Shown one piece after another: positions 23,756 through 34,485 of a stretch of 64,000 nt of DNA (position 1 is its first letter; the number at the start of each line of letters is the position of its first letter). The stretch covers positions 11,432,199 through 11,496,198 of the forward strand of contig NC_052621.1 in NCBI RefSeq assembly GCF_016545825.1. The letters are read 5' to 3'. The position numbers were made by a program, and so were the translations under genes. Under the pieces are notes generated by a model. It did no database searches. It saw only the letters and a list, made by a program, of their open reading frames with translations, and was not told the origin of the DNA. Source of the stretch: Eucalyptus grandis (taxonomy: Eukaryota > Streptophyta > Magnoliopsida > Myrtales > Myrtaceae).

Positions 23756-23960
23756 ATGTGATTTTTGTATCACTACTAAGACCAAATGTGTTTTTTGTTG
23801 TGTGAGTGACTTATGCATAAAGGAAAAGTTTCAAACTAAACAGTGTCGATAGAAAATATTAGTTGGCCAAAGGGTTTCGTTTTCTTTTCTCTTTTCCAGT
23901 CAAGAAACTCATTCCATATATGCGTCGTAAATAGTTCACGTTAGGTATGAGTTCACTAAC

Positions 23961-24327
23961 CGTTTTCATTTTCCGAATTGTGTCAGCATTGGGAAGTTGG
24001 CCGCCACGCAACACTTGCGTCACTTGCATGACCTCCTCGCGTACTTTGGCTTGCCATCCTGGATTCAAGGCCAATAACATCAACGTCCACGAGGCTGCGA
24101 GAGCAGTCGTCTTGTACCCTGCCAAGTAGATGTTCTTGCAGTCCACAACGAAACGGTCCGTCGCGTCCCCGCGCCCCAGCTCGCTGCTGCTTTTAGAGCC
24201 TTGAAGTATCATCTCAAGCAAGTCCTCCGAGGTTGCGTCCTTTCGTTCCTTCACTACCTCCAGAATTAAGGACTGAATCTCTCTTTCAAGCTTCCATATT
24301 TCCCTGTTACTCTTGGTTGGCAAGTAT
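23961..24327 (-). pseudogene. CYP714 pseudogene exon 4, still open
   Basis: Reads YLPTKSNREIWKLEREI, then the I-helix region IYLAGYKTTALAASWTLMLL and GGQLPNADTIRKMKT. Acceptor AG and donor GT are kept. It is 3 bp longer than the sister exon (extra residue before VLRGG). The I-helix motif has K where most P450s have D or E. Confidence 0.85.
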
Positions 24328-24369
24328 CTAGAAGGAATGACCATGTTTTCATTAGCTATTTTCATTTTC

Positions 24370-25260
24370 TCAAATAATTAACTTCGTGTGGGAATAATAC
24401 ATTCATGTTCTCTGTTACAAACTCTCTAACTAAATAGGACCGCGTGCATTGAATGATGAATAACCAATCAAAGATCGCCAAATCACTTAGTAAGAGAGGT
24501 CCAGTAGGGTTTTCAGGCACCTTTTTGTTCTGTAGAAAATGTTTTCTAGGAAAATGATAGTATTTTCTGGTATTTGGTTGAAACCTGAAAATGAACAAGA
24601 AAATATTTTTGCCGTTCGATATAAAAAAACTGATTTGATTTTCTTGGGAAAAATTACCAAAAAAATCAAAATTTAATTATTTTTATTTCCTTTTCTTCTT
24701 TTATTTTTTTCTTTTTCATTTTCTTCTTCCTTGGGTAGTCGTTGGCCACGGCGACAATCGACAACTGGCCATTGGTGAGAGATGAGCTCACTCGAGGTCG
24801 ATGAGCTCGAGCCTTGCCAAATCAGCAAGCTCGAGGCCTTGCAAAAGTTCGGTCTACGTAGCAGAAAAGGTGGAGGACAAGCCATGTGATTCACCTAGTG
24901 AGGCTCAAGCCTTGCCAGATCCAACAAGTTAGGCAAAACTCAAGCCTTGCTTGAGGTCACAAGAGCCTCGCCGACTTGTGGCAACCTTGGGCAAGCTCGT
25001 TTGTTGCTTGTGGTTGGTCATCACCGTCACCGTTGCTGGTTTCTGGTTGAGGAAGAAGCGAAAAGAAAAGAATGAAAAAAAAGAAATAATTAAAATTTCA
25101 TTTTTTAAAAAATAAAATAAAATAATAAAAAGGAAAAGGAAAAATAAAAAATAAAAAATTCAGCAGGCACAATGTTGAATTATCTTTTGACCGCTGCACA
25201 AAAGTAAAGATCCTTTTAATTTCCATAAGAACAAATTCTTTTATGCAGTAATTCATTTGA
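24370..25260. other. Enlarged intron 3 of the pseudogene with inserted repeat
   Basis: The intron spans about 940 bp versus 136 bp in the sister gene. The extra sequence holds A/T-rich arms (24600-24720, 25060-25160) around a GC-richer core with repeated GAGCTCGAGCCTTGCC-like phrases (24780-24990), the architecture of the foldback elements elsewhere in this window. I could not fix its ends. Confidence 0.45.
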
Positions 25261-25269
25261 ATAAATTAC

Positions 25270-26219
25270 CTAAATCTAGGGATTGTAAAGGTGAAGGCTA
25301 TCTTGGACATTGCTTCTTGCAGAGCTCTAAGCTTTGAGAAAATCTCGTCTCTCGGCATAGTTGCTCCCTGTTGACATCATCATCTGGGTCTACAATCTGG
25401 CTGGAATTCTCAGAACGGATATTCTCTTTCCCACGTGCTGCAGAGACGAATTATTCTCGTCGGTGGAAGAGCGATTTTCCCGATTCCTTGTTTTCACCAT
25501 CAACACTTCCTAGGAACGGAACACAATGGTCCCACAAAGCATGTCAAAAAGATGTTCGCCAGGAAGGGTTCTGTGTCATTGCGAAAACGACTTATTTCTA
25601 TACTACGGGCAATCAAAATACAAGAAAAAATAGTAGAAAAATAAATATGCAATTGAATGTAAAAGTTCGGTAAAAGAAAAGTTAACTAATTGAATGTGTC
25701 TTCTTACCAAAAAAACTAATTGAATGTGTCTTCAATTGTTGATTTTGGCAAAAGGTCCTCTACACGAACACCTCTTGGGCTATTTATAGTGAGATCCTAT
25801 GAATACCTGCTCTTGTGGTTACCACTTCAATTTTGAATCATTTCGGAAGCTTCGGCGATATAGTTCTAATTGTTTTGCCTCATTTGCGTTCTCGCTGGTG
25901 CCGATTCTCCAAAACTGCTTTTATTCTTATGTCGTTCCTCCTGGGGATGTCGCGCCTTTCGACACCTTTGCTGCCAACTACTACCTTTTCGGCTTATTGT
26001 TTGCGAGTTCTCATAAATTGGGCCTGACTATACTCGCTTATTTCTGAAGCCCAGTAAGCCAATTTTGGCGCCAGCACTCCCAAAGCATGCCTTTGAGATC
26101 ACATCCCCAGAAAAGCTCCTCATGTCGCCATCAATCTTGATCTCAGCAACTCCTCCTTCCTTCTCAATCCATGAATTCACCAAAGTAATTGAAGACCCCA
26201 CCATCGAGTTTATCATACC
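25270..26219 (-). pseudogene. CYP714 pseudogene exon 3, split by a solo LTR
   Basis: The 5' part (26077-26219) reads GMINSMVGSSITLVNSWIEK, then GDMRSFSGDVISKACFGS. The 3' part (25270-25368) reads DEIFSKLRALQEAMSK, then TIPRFR before a GT donor. A 708-bp insertion separates them. The acceptor AG expected at 26220-26221 reads TG. The 3' part gives the uninterrupted form of the stretch disrupted in the sister gene. Confidence 0.85.
25369..26076 (+). mobile_element. Solo LTR (708 bp) in CYP714 pseudogene exon 3
   Basis: Starts TGTTGACATCATC and ends GGCGCCAGCA, i.e. TG...CA, and is flanked on both sides by CTCCC (25364-25368 and 26077-26081), a perfect 5-bp target duplication. CTATTTATAG at 25779-25788 is a TATA-like box on the + strand. 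No internal retrotransposon sequence is present. Removing it restores the CYP714 exon reading. The superfamily is not certain. Confidence 0.85.
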
Positions 26220-26505
26220 CAACAATGGCTCATCTTCCATCACCAAGAATTCTTCTTTTAAGGAGTAAGCTTTGGTCTATGTGCAGAGAGAGAGAGAGAG
26301 AGAGCATATGTACTTAAGATCACCTTAACTTTGTCGGCGTACAACTCAGGAGCAAGAATCTTTCTCTGCTAAACCGATTTGGCGCCATTTGAGGTCAAAT
26401 TGCCTTGGCCAAGCAAAGGACCCATCCCCTTCTGCTGGTAAGGAGGCTTTCCAAAGTCCAACGAAGCGCACGTGCTTATCTCCCTCATTGCCTCCAAATC
26501 GTAAA

Positions 26506-26844
26506 TGTTGTGGTAGATGCGGAAACTATAATGAAATTGAAATTGAGAAGAATAAAATAACACTAGATTTTACATGGAAACCCTTGCAGGAAAAATCACA
26601 GGGAGAGGAGAAGTAAATATCACCATAAAATCAATGATTATAAAATGTGGCTCCAAAAAGCTTGGACTCTTTTTGTCTCAACTTCTTATATATAGGCAAG
26701 AATGAAATCTAAAGTAGGAAACATTCTTTTAGGAAACTTTCTTCAACTAGAAAAACTATTCAATTAGGAAACCTATTCAAAATAGAAAATTTACTTGAAT
26801 TAGGAAACTTTTCTTTTTGGCTCAAACTTAAGAGATATCTAATA
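26506..26844 (-). repeat. 3' LTR of the copia element in exon 2
   Basis: Begins TGTTGTGGTAGATGCGG and ends near TATCTAATA. About 339 bp, matching the right LTR along its length (TTTTACATGGAAACCC, CTTATATATAGGCAA). The stretch to its right, read on the minus strand, is purine-rich and serves as the likely polypurine tract. Confidence 0.85.
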
Positions 26845-26984
26845 ATCTCTACCTTGACTCGACGTTTGACTCACGTTACAATTGCTTGGCTTGAATTCTA
26901 CATAAGTGACGAATAATCTTCACCTCCCATTAGAGTAAAACTTAGTTGCATCAAATATTAACTAAATCTAAGCAATGCTTGAAT

Positions 26985-27620
26985 TTGGCAATAGGTAAAG
27001 GCTTTATTAACATATCAGTTGGATTATTTTCTATATTAATCTTCAAGACCTTAATATACCGATCAATAAGAATGTCTCGAATAAAATGATATCACACATC
27101 AATGTTCTTTGTTCTCTCATGATACATATGATCCTTAGTAAGATTTATAGCATTTTGGCTGTCACAATGGACAATAGTCACACCATGATCCATGCTAAGC
27201 TCTCTAAATAAGCCTCTTAATCATATGGTCTCTTTAATTGCTTTTGCAATAGCAATATACTCTGCTTCTGTAGTAGACAAAGCTATTGTATGTTGTAAAG
27301 TAGCTTTTCAATTGACCACACAATCTCCAATAGTAAAGATGTACCCAGTCAAAGGCCTCCTCTTATCAAGGTCACTAGCATAATCATAATTAACATATCC
27401 TGTCAGAATGTTATCAGTTTTCCCAAACTTTAAATCAAAATTAGAAGTATTTTTCAAATATCTTAAAATCCATTTGATAGCATGCTAATTAACTTTTCTT
27501 GGGCATAATGAATATCTACTTACCATGCTAATAGCATGTAAAATATCGGGTCGAATACAAACCACGGCATACATAGTGCCACCAATTGCACTATAGTATG
27601 GAATATGTGATATATATTTT
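26985..27620 (-). pseudogene. Copia RNase H remnant
   Basis: Minus-strand text includes STTEAEYIAIAKAIKET, DSQNAINLTKD and YHFIRDILIDRYI, the copia RNase H region that ends the polyprotein. Upstream text resembles the RT tail (VCIRPDILHAISMVSRY). Stops and frame changes are frequent. Confidence 0.75.
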
Positions 27621-27839
27621 ATGTTCTCATTTATTTGTGGACATAAATTAGCCGACAATCTAAAATGAGTAGCAGGCGGAGTATTTACTAGTTTAGCTCT
27701 TTCATGCCAAAACGATCTAAAACCTTCTCAATGTAAGTTTTTTGGGAGAGATATAATTTTCCATTTTATGATCTCACTGAATTTTCATGCCTAGAATTTT
27801 CTTTGTTGCACCTAAATCATTTATCTCAAATTCAACACT

Positions 27840-29420
27840 CAATTGTGCCTCGAACCAAAGCCTTTCAAAGGAACTTTCGTAGGCCTCCAAAGATCAGAGT
27901 GAATATAATCCACAGTGCCTTTCGTTGTGAAAATTCCTAACTTGAAATTGATCTTTCTTTTTTTTTTGCCAAGGACACAATGCTCACAAAAATCCAATAT
28001 TCCAATTTTCCAGACCACATAGAAGACCTCTCTTACTTAGCTCCTCCATCCTTCTAATACTCATATGACCTAATCTCATATGCCATAATCTAGCGTTGTC
28101 TGCTTCTGTCATAGTAGATGAGACTGCAATGGATCCAATAACTATAGTGCCTTGCAGCTAAAACAAGGTGCCAGTTTTTAGTCCTTTCATCAATAGAAGC
28201 GAACTTCTCATAATGTTCATAACTCCACCTTCAGTTGTAAACTTACAACCATTAGCATCAAATGTACCCAAAGAGATGATATTTTTCTTCAAATCAGGAA
28301 CATGTCTGACATTATCCAAAGTCCTGATGCTGCCGTCATACATCTTAATGTTGACAATCCTAGTCCTAATTGCTTTGCATTTGACATTGTTTCCCATTAG
28401 GTAACTCCATCATTAAATTCTTTGTACGTGGAGAACTAGTCACGAATAGGGCACATGTGGTACCAACAACCTAGATTAAGAATCCAGCTTTTATTGAATT
28501 TGTCTTTTATCATTTGCAACAAATAACCAATCTCTATTTTCATTTTCATCAACACTAGCTTGAGCATGGTTTTCGTTTCCTTGATTTTGTCTAATCCGGT
28601 AGTTTTGACTGTTTTGTCGATTTGCATTCCCTTGATTTTGCTAATTCATGTTATTTTCTCTTTGCTTTTTTGCCTTTGGTTTCAGATAATTTATCTTGAT
28701 ATGCTCTTGAGACTTACAATAGTTGCAAATCAAATCCTTATGCTTTGATTTAGATCTAGACTTGCCACTATTACTTCTTTCAACAGACCTTCCTCTAGCA
28801 ACTAAACCAGCCCCATGATCATTACAGCCTTTAAAAGTCAATTCTCTATCTAGTTTTTTGCTTATTTAGACGACTAGTCTTGACATCTTCAATATCAATA
28901 GTTTCTCTACTAACAATCATGGTTTCTCTAAAAAAATTTAGAGAGGAAGGTAGTGAAACTAAGAATAAGAGAGCTTGATCTTCATCTTCAACCTTAACAT
29001 GAATACTTTTTAATTTAGAGATAATAGCATTGAATTAAAAAATATGAGATTTAAGAGAAGCACTTCAACCATACGAAGAGTGAAGAGTTGTTGCTTGAGC
29101 CTTAACCGATTAGTGAGGGCTTTGTCAAAAAAATAAAAAAATACTATCCAATTTATTCCAAAAACCTATAGCCGTTTTCTGATCTAGTTCCTCTTGTAGA
29201 ACTTCATTCATGAGACATAACTAAATAATAGACAAAACTCTTTCATCCAATTCTTCTCATGTTTCATTTGACGTGCTTTTCGATTTCTTTCATTTCCCAA
29301 ACAGAGTTTTCTTCAAACCCTTTTGCGTATAAACAACCAACATATGAACTTGCCATAGGTTGAAATTGCTGCTCCCGTCAAATATCTCAATATCAAATCT
29401 CGTTGTTGAACTTGATGCCA
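27840..29420 (-). pseudogene. Copia gag, pre-integrase and integrase stub
   Basis: Gag starts near 29420 as MASSSTTRFDIEIFDGSSNF. A degraded zinc knuckle reads CNYCKSQEHIKINY (28700-28740), with Y in place of the last C. 28158-28397 reads MYDGSIRTLDNVRHVPDLKK and IISLGTFDANGCKF, the linker before integrase. The reading fades out in the integrase zinc-binding region near 27900-28100, where the internal deletion begins. Confidence 0.75.
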
Positions 29421-29467
29421 TAACTAGAAGATCGAGAAAAAAAAAACCCAAGGCTTTGATACTAGAT

Positions 29468-29808
29468 TGTTATGATAGATGCGAAACTATAACGAAATTA
29501 AAACTGAGAAGAATAAAAGAACACCAAATTTTACATGGAAACCCTTGCAGGAAAAAACCATGAGGAGAGGAGAAGTAAAATCTACTATAGAAATCAAAGG
29601 TTACAAAAGGTGGCTTTGAAACACTTAGACTATTTCTTTCTAAACTTCTTATATATAGGCAATAATCAAATCCAAAGTAGGAAACCTCTTTTTAGGAAAT
29701 TTTCTCCAACTAGAAAAACCGTTCAATTAGGAAACCTATTTAAAACAAGAAATGTACTTTAATTATGAAATTTTCCTTTTTGGGCTCAAACTTGAGACAT
29801 ATCTAATG
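29468..29808 (-). repeat. 5' LTR of the copia element in exon 2
   Basis: Begins TGTTATGATAGATGCG and ends CATATCTAATG. About 341 bp, with a TATATATAGG box at 29651-29660. It differs from the other LTR at many positions, so the insertion is not recent. Confidence 0.85.
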
Positions 29809-29958
29809 GTACAGACACAATGTGTGTAGGTTCCCTATCAAGAATATGAAATACTCCCTGAATGAACATATAAAAAAAAATAATAATCAATAACTCCGTA
29901 GTTAACCAATGATGAATCTTGTTACAACTGAGTGGGACATGATTAATTAATTAATAAC

Positions 29959-30252
29959 CATATTACTGTCTCCAGCGATCTAGGAATGGGAAGAGTTTGG
30001 AGGAGCAGTTGTGCGTTACGGCTTGCTGATCTCCTTGTGATGGTGATTTCGAGGGCGTGGTGGAATGTGACTGAAGCTTCTTAATCTCGCGGAGATTCCC
30101 GATGAGAAAAGAACCCGGAGGGCCTCGGATGCCCTGAGCTTCGACCGCAGCCTCTGTGGCGTCCATATCACAATGTCGAGAACCGGAATCACGCCGCTGA
30201 GGAACACGACCGTGAAGGCTGTGAAGATGAGTTTCAACACTTGCAGCTCCAA
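29959..30252 (-). pseudogene. CYP714 pseudogene exon 1
   Basis: Reads MELQVLKLIFTAFTVVFLSG, the N-terminal membrane anchor, then loses frame through a 7-bp deletion. It resumes as QGIRGPPGSFLIGNLREIKK (proline-rich hinge) and ends HNCSSKLFPFLDRWRQ followed by a TAA stop, two codons before a GT donor at 29957-29958. Confidence 0.85.
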
Positions 30253-30339
30253 CTCTCTCTTTAGAGGGTGAGTTAAGTGGCGCCGAGTTTGGATGGCTTT
30301 TGAATCTCTTATTTGTTAGAGAGAGAGAGAGAGAGATCT

Positions 30340-31437
30340 GTGATTAATGTAAAGTCCTCAATATATACAGATACATAATACATACTCATGTTTATGGCTC
30401 TTGGCTTTTTGCTTGAGCATGCGAGACCTGAATTAATAAAGACTGATCTTTTTTTTTTTTTAAATATACATGAATTGAAAAGAAATAAAAGGACAAAGTT
30501 GGTAAACTAGATGGGAAAAGTGATGCTAGCTATAATAATGAGTAGATATCTGACAAAATAATAATAATAATAATGAGTAGATGATTTCTTTGCACATGGC
30601 TCTGTTGACCTGAATTAATATAGAGACCTGCTTCTTGGGTTCAATTTAAAAATTAAAAGATCATTAAAATAGTGCCAAATTGAGCAAAAGTTTATTTTGC
30701 CGTCAAGAGCTAAGCGAAGTGAAGTCAATGTCTAGAAATGTTTGATCATGTGAAAAACATTTCTGGAATCCATCAATAGTAACAAGAAAGAAAATAATAC
30801 AAGATGAAAATTACTATGTGCGATGATAGTGAACAAATATTGAAGATAGCCAATCGAAGTAGTAAAACACACAATACTTTATAGTGGTTTAACTTTATTT
30901 TCAAACCTACGTCCAATTCTAGATAACAGCCTCAACACAGGCTAGATTTACTAGTAATCTATAATGCAAGTTACAATAGCGAAATGTTGCTTCTTTATGA
31001 TGATAGATTACATTATCGGAGTACAACTACTGCTCACATTTGCAATTGTAAAGCAATACAATTGCGAGAAATATCAGATAACGAACAATGAAGCTTTCTT
31101 ATTTTAGATAATTATGTCGAAGTGCAACAAAAGTATTCTTGTTTTTTTTTTCCTCATCCAATCCTTTCAACCTTCGTTGATCTTCTTTACATAGAAGTCT
31201 TCAAACTACCTATTGGAGACTCTCAAGAAGATCAAGATAGCTGTTTGAAAATACGTGGAGACTCTTGCCGGAATCTCATTGCTTATACGATCGTTTTCTT
31301 TCGATATTTGCACGTTTCCGATATCAAAGCCTGCTGCAACTGTCACCTCGTTGATATTTGGTGTGACACAGAAAGGTGCAGTTGCTTTTTGGATTATTTT
31401 CTAGTTTTTTGCTAGGGTTCCAAGCTTGTAACGACTT
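30340..31437. other. Region 5' of the pseudogene, P450-block copy 2 start and LTR-like stretch
   Basis: 30430-30700 matches the upstream region of the better CYP714 gene (TGATGCTAGCTA, GACCTGAATTAATAT, CTGCTTCTTGGG). 30790-31430 carries TATAGTGGTTTAAC and AAACCTACGTCCAA, degenerate forms of the motif pair shared by the copia LTRs at 18092 and 57397, so it may be an old minus-strand copia LTR. No gene is supported; a 97-codon ORF at 31122-31415 has no recognisable family. Confidence 0.4.
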
Positions 31438-31790
31438 ATTACTAATATTCTAAAAAATCTCAAATTAGTATACCGACGATAAATTTATCTTAAATTAACT
31501 TTTTAATCACAAAAAACTCAAATTTGATACAATTTTGACAAATTTACCTCAAACTAATATACTTACAACAAATTTATTCTCTATTAATTTTCGTTAAAAT
31601 TTATTATCAAATTACTAAATTGAATGATACGTGATAATTGATTAGTGTACAAATTTGAAATTTTTATTTTCTGTTTGTTATAGTTGTACAATTTTTGTGA
31701 TTTTTTGTGATATTATTCTAATTTAATGGATGGTATTTTATCACAAATGTATCAGTTTGTGATTTTTTAGATTACTAACCCTATATTTAA
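31438..31790. repeat. A/T-rich foldback element
   Basis: The left arm (TTACTAATATTCTAAAAAATC) and the right arm (GATTTTTTAGATTACTAACC) are inverted repeats that continue for about 50 bp with mismatches. No coding sequence. No clean TSD was found. Confidence 0.5.
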
Positions 31791-32496
31791 TATCGATGGT
31801 CATATTTAGATGAATTGAAGAGAAAAAGTTAGTAAATTGGATGGGAAAAACGATGCTAGCTAAATTAATGAATCGATAATTTCTTTCTGCACGGTTTTGT
31901 TGACCTGAATTAATATAAAGACTTGCTTATTGGGTTCGATTTAAAAATTAAAAGATTATTAATGCAGTGGCAAATTGAGGAAAAGTTTATTTTGCCATCA
32001 AGGGCTGAGCAAATTGAGGTCAATGTTTGGAAATATTTGATTCCGTTTTTATTTTTGATTATTATTATTATAAAGTTGAAGCTATAAACAAATAAGAAAT
32101 AAAAGTTGATAACCGTGACGTCTATATGTCGCTGACTAATCTACATCCAGCAAAGCATTCATACATAACCCTATCCATACATGTATATATTAACAAAAAG
32201 CAAGGTGCATAGGCCACTAGATTAATGCAGTGTCTCATAAATATGTTTTTCTTGAGAAAATGTTTGATTTTTAAAGTATTGACTGTGAATATCGCAAGGA
32301 CAGTAAGTGCGTTGAGATTGCAATAAGTCCTTATTTTGATATTTAATGAGACATTTTATCACAATAGAGTTGCGTTTTCATGGGAAAAGTGTAAGAAATT
32401 TGTGTCAATTAGTGTTAAACCTTTAAATTGTACAAATTTAATTCAACACCTTTTGACCAAATCCAAATTTAGTCAATTTGACTAATTTTGACCGAA

Positions 32497-32503
<7 letters not shown>

Positions 32504-32560
<57 letters not shown>

Positions 32561-32743
32561 TGGTGACCTAGGAACCACTGTACAGTCAGCAGCCGGCGGT
32601 GTAAACCCAGGACGAACTGAGCCATCACCACAGACCCAGCCGTGGGTGAGTCGCGTGAATGCAACGTCTCTGGGATTCGAACTCCTCCCCTTCGTGAGGA
32701 GGAGAGAGCCCAAAGCCAGCCGCGCCACTGCGGGCGGTGGTAT
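32504..32743 (-). mobile_element. tRNA-derived SINE with 18-bp target duplication
   Basis: On the minus strand the element begins ACCACCGCCCGCAGTGGC, with an A-box-like TGGCGCGGCTGG and a B-box GAGTTCGAATCCC, and ends in an (AAT)n tail, seen here as (ATT)n at 32504-32560. The 18-bp sequence TTTTGACCGAATATTATT flanks it at 32486-32503 and 32744-32761, a perfect target duplication. These are the hallmarks of LINE-driven SINE insertion. Confidence 0.85.
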
Positions 32744-32869
32744 TTTTGACCGAATATTATTGATGTGGACATTGGCCAACATACATGATACTATAGGCGC
32801 TGATGTTGACAATTTTTAATTATATTTTAATATTTTATGATTTTTTTTCATTATTTTTAGTCCCTCCCT

Positions 32870-33260
32870 CTTGACTATGGCCAATGCCATGGCAAGGTGA
32901 GCTACACTTGCCTAGACGAGGGTTTATTCTTCCTTTTGCCTATGGCCAATACCATGGCAAGGTGAGGTGGCCTGGCCTAGACAAGGGTCGTTCTCACTCA
33001 CCACAGGCGAGGTCTGGCCAAGCGAGGGCTAGTGCCCTAGTGCCGACAAGGGCTTCACCCACCACCCCGGCACTCTCTCTCTCTCTCCTTTTGACTATGA
33101 CCAATACCATGGAGGGGTGAGCTACACTTGCCTAGATGAGGGTTTATTCTTCCTTTTGACTATGGCCAATACCATGGCGGGTGGGTTACACTTGCCAAGA
33201 TGAGGGTTTATTCTTCCTTTTGCCTGTGGCCAATACCATGGCAAGGTGAGGTAGCCTTGC
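32870..33260. repeat. About 60-bp tandem repeats in the foldback core
   Basis: Five degenerate copies of a unit with TATGGCCAATACCATGG, then AGGTGAGCTACACTTGCC, AGA and GAGGGTTTATTCTTCC. Confidence 0.7.
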
Positions 33261-34282
33261 CTGAGGTAGCCTTGCCTAGACAAGAGTCGTTGTCACTCAC
33301 CACAGGTGAGGTTCGGCCAAGTGAGGGCTAGTGCTAGCAAGGGCTCCCCTCGCTGGACTTCGCCTTCTCTTGTGCGGCACCTAATAAGGCTACCTTGGCC
33401 TGGGCAAGGGGAGCCCTCACTGGTGGGTGACGATGATCCTTGCCCAGGCGAGGCCAGCTCACCCTGCCTTGGCTAGTGGTTGGCCATTGCCTGTAGCCAT
33501 CATTGACAAAAGTAAGAAGAAAAGTAAAAAGAAAAATAATAAAAAATTTCAAAAAATAATAAATCATTATTGAAATTTATTCACATCAGTGCCAATAGTG
33601 CTACGTAGGCCAGTCGGTACCCACGTTAGTAATATTCGGCCAAAATTAACCGAAAGGATCAAATTGGCACTAGATCAAAAGTTTATAACTTAATTGATAT
33701 GATTAAAAGGTTTAAAATTAAATTGACACAAATGCAATAGGTTTAAGACTTTTTTTTACATTTTTTCTGCATTTCTAGCACGGAGTTAGGAATTTTTGTT
33801 AGCGGCAGTAACGAGGAAAAGAGAGATGCGTATGAATATTCCCCAGAGTATTCATTCATGAGAGTTAAAGCTTTAACTGGAAAATGATGCATTTCATTTC
33901 TTCGACCTATAATACCATCCAAGATTAAAATTACTCATTACACCCACTCCAAGTGACCATCGAAACAAGTATCTTTCAAATTTCCACCACATCTACTCCC
34001 AAAGTGACATCCAATTCCTCCCAAATTGATTCTTTTCTTGCAATTTATTTATATATAACCACCCAACGTGCATAGCACATTCCTGCGCTCTGGTAATCAT
34101 GCTCACCTCTAAATTTCCCTTCTATAAACCCATTCACAATTTTCATAACTTCACCATTTTCAGAACAAAGTAACTGGTTGAGAATTCATGCGTCAAGTAA
34201 TATCTATCTATGTTAAATAAGTTGAACCAAGTCTAATACGTTTACAAAATTTTATCATTTATTTTTTGTTTTCAAACTAGAG

Positions 34283-34485
34283 TTTTTTTTTTTTTACCGG
34301 CTTGCAGCCGACAGCCGCACCGTAAACCCTCAAGTGACTCAGGTGACACTTAAGCAGGAGGACCCACCACCCCTGAGTCACACTTAATATTCCTAGCGCC
34401 TCCCATGGGTTTTGAACCCTTCACCTCTGGGCTGAGGATCAGCAGGGCCTTATTCAATAGAGCCACCACGGCTGGTGGTTCTTCA
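34283..34485 (-). mobile_element. tRNA-derived SINE, second family
   Basis: Minus strand: A-box-like CCGTGGTGGCTC near 34460-34473, B-box GGGTTCAAAACCC near 34407-34419, and a poly(A) tail seen as 13 T at 34283-34295. Length about 200 bp. A target duplication is not clear because both flanks are T-rich. Confidence 0.65.

Larger units (their letters stand above)
26506..29808 (-). mobile_element. Ty1/copia retrotransposon, internally deleted, in CYP714 exon 2
   Basis: Two direct LTRs (26506-26844, 29468-29808), a primer site at 29453-29466 and minus-strand copia coding remnants lie between two halves of one P450 exon. Flanks GTAAA (26501-26505) and GTACA (29809-29813) are a 5-bp target duplication with one mismatch. 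The inside is 2.6 kb; integrase is cut short and RT is nearly all missing, so the copy could not move by itself. Confidence 0.9.
23640..30252 (-). pseudogene. CYP714-type cytochrome P450 pseudogene, split by two transposons
   Basis: Five exon remnants can be aligned to the better copy at 36225-40425: exon 1 29959-30252, exon 2 29809-29857 plus 26324-26505, exon 3 26077-26219 plus 25270-25368, exon 4 23961-24327, exon 5 23640-23755. CYP714 enzymes are ER-bound monooxygenases; characterised members act on gibberellins. Lesions seen: a 7-bp deletion in exon 1, a stop where exon 1 should read QK before its donor, a copia element in exon 2, a further 1-bp loss and a stop in exon 2, exon 3 acceptor AG changed to TG, a solo LTR in exon 3, and loss of most of exon 5 including the heme-binding loop. 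Exon 4 is still open. The gene is certainly dead. Confidence 0.9.
32385..33765. mobile_element. Long foldback element hosting a SINE
   Basis: Left arm 32385-32503 (AATTTGTGTCAATT, TTAAACCTTT, TTGACCGAATATT) is an imperfect inverted copy of 33620-33765 (AATATTCGGCCAAAATTAAC, AAAGGTTTAAAATTAAATTG). The GC-rich interior has no recognisable gene. This arm-core-arm form is common in Mutator-like non-autonomous elements; no TSD could be fixed. Confidence 0.5.

Noticed and set aside
31122..31415. A 97-codon ORF with many cysteines (CNCHLVDIWCDTERCSC)
   Set aside because: The cysteine spacing does not fit a known finger or defensin; it lies in LTR-like DNA with no signal for expression.
32438..32819. 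ORFs with poly-Leu, poly-Asn or poly-Ile runs
   Set aside because: They are translations of the (ATT)n tail of a SINE.
34407..34419. Possible tRNA gene from the B-box-like sequence
   Set aside because: No cloverleaf with acceptor stem could be drawn; it is part of a SINE. The same holds at 32680 and 61350.
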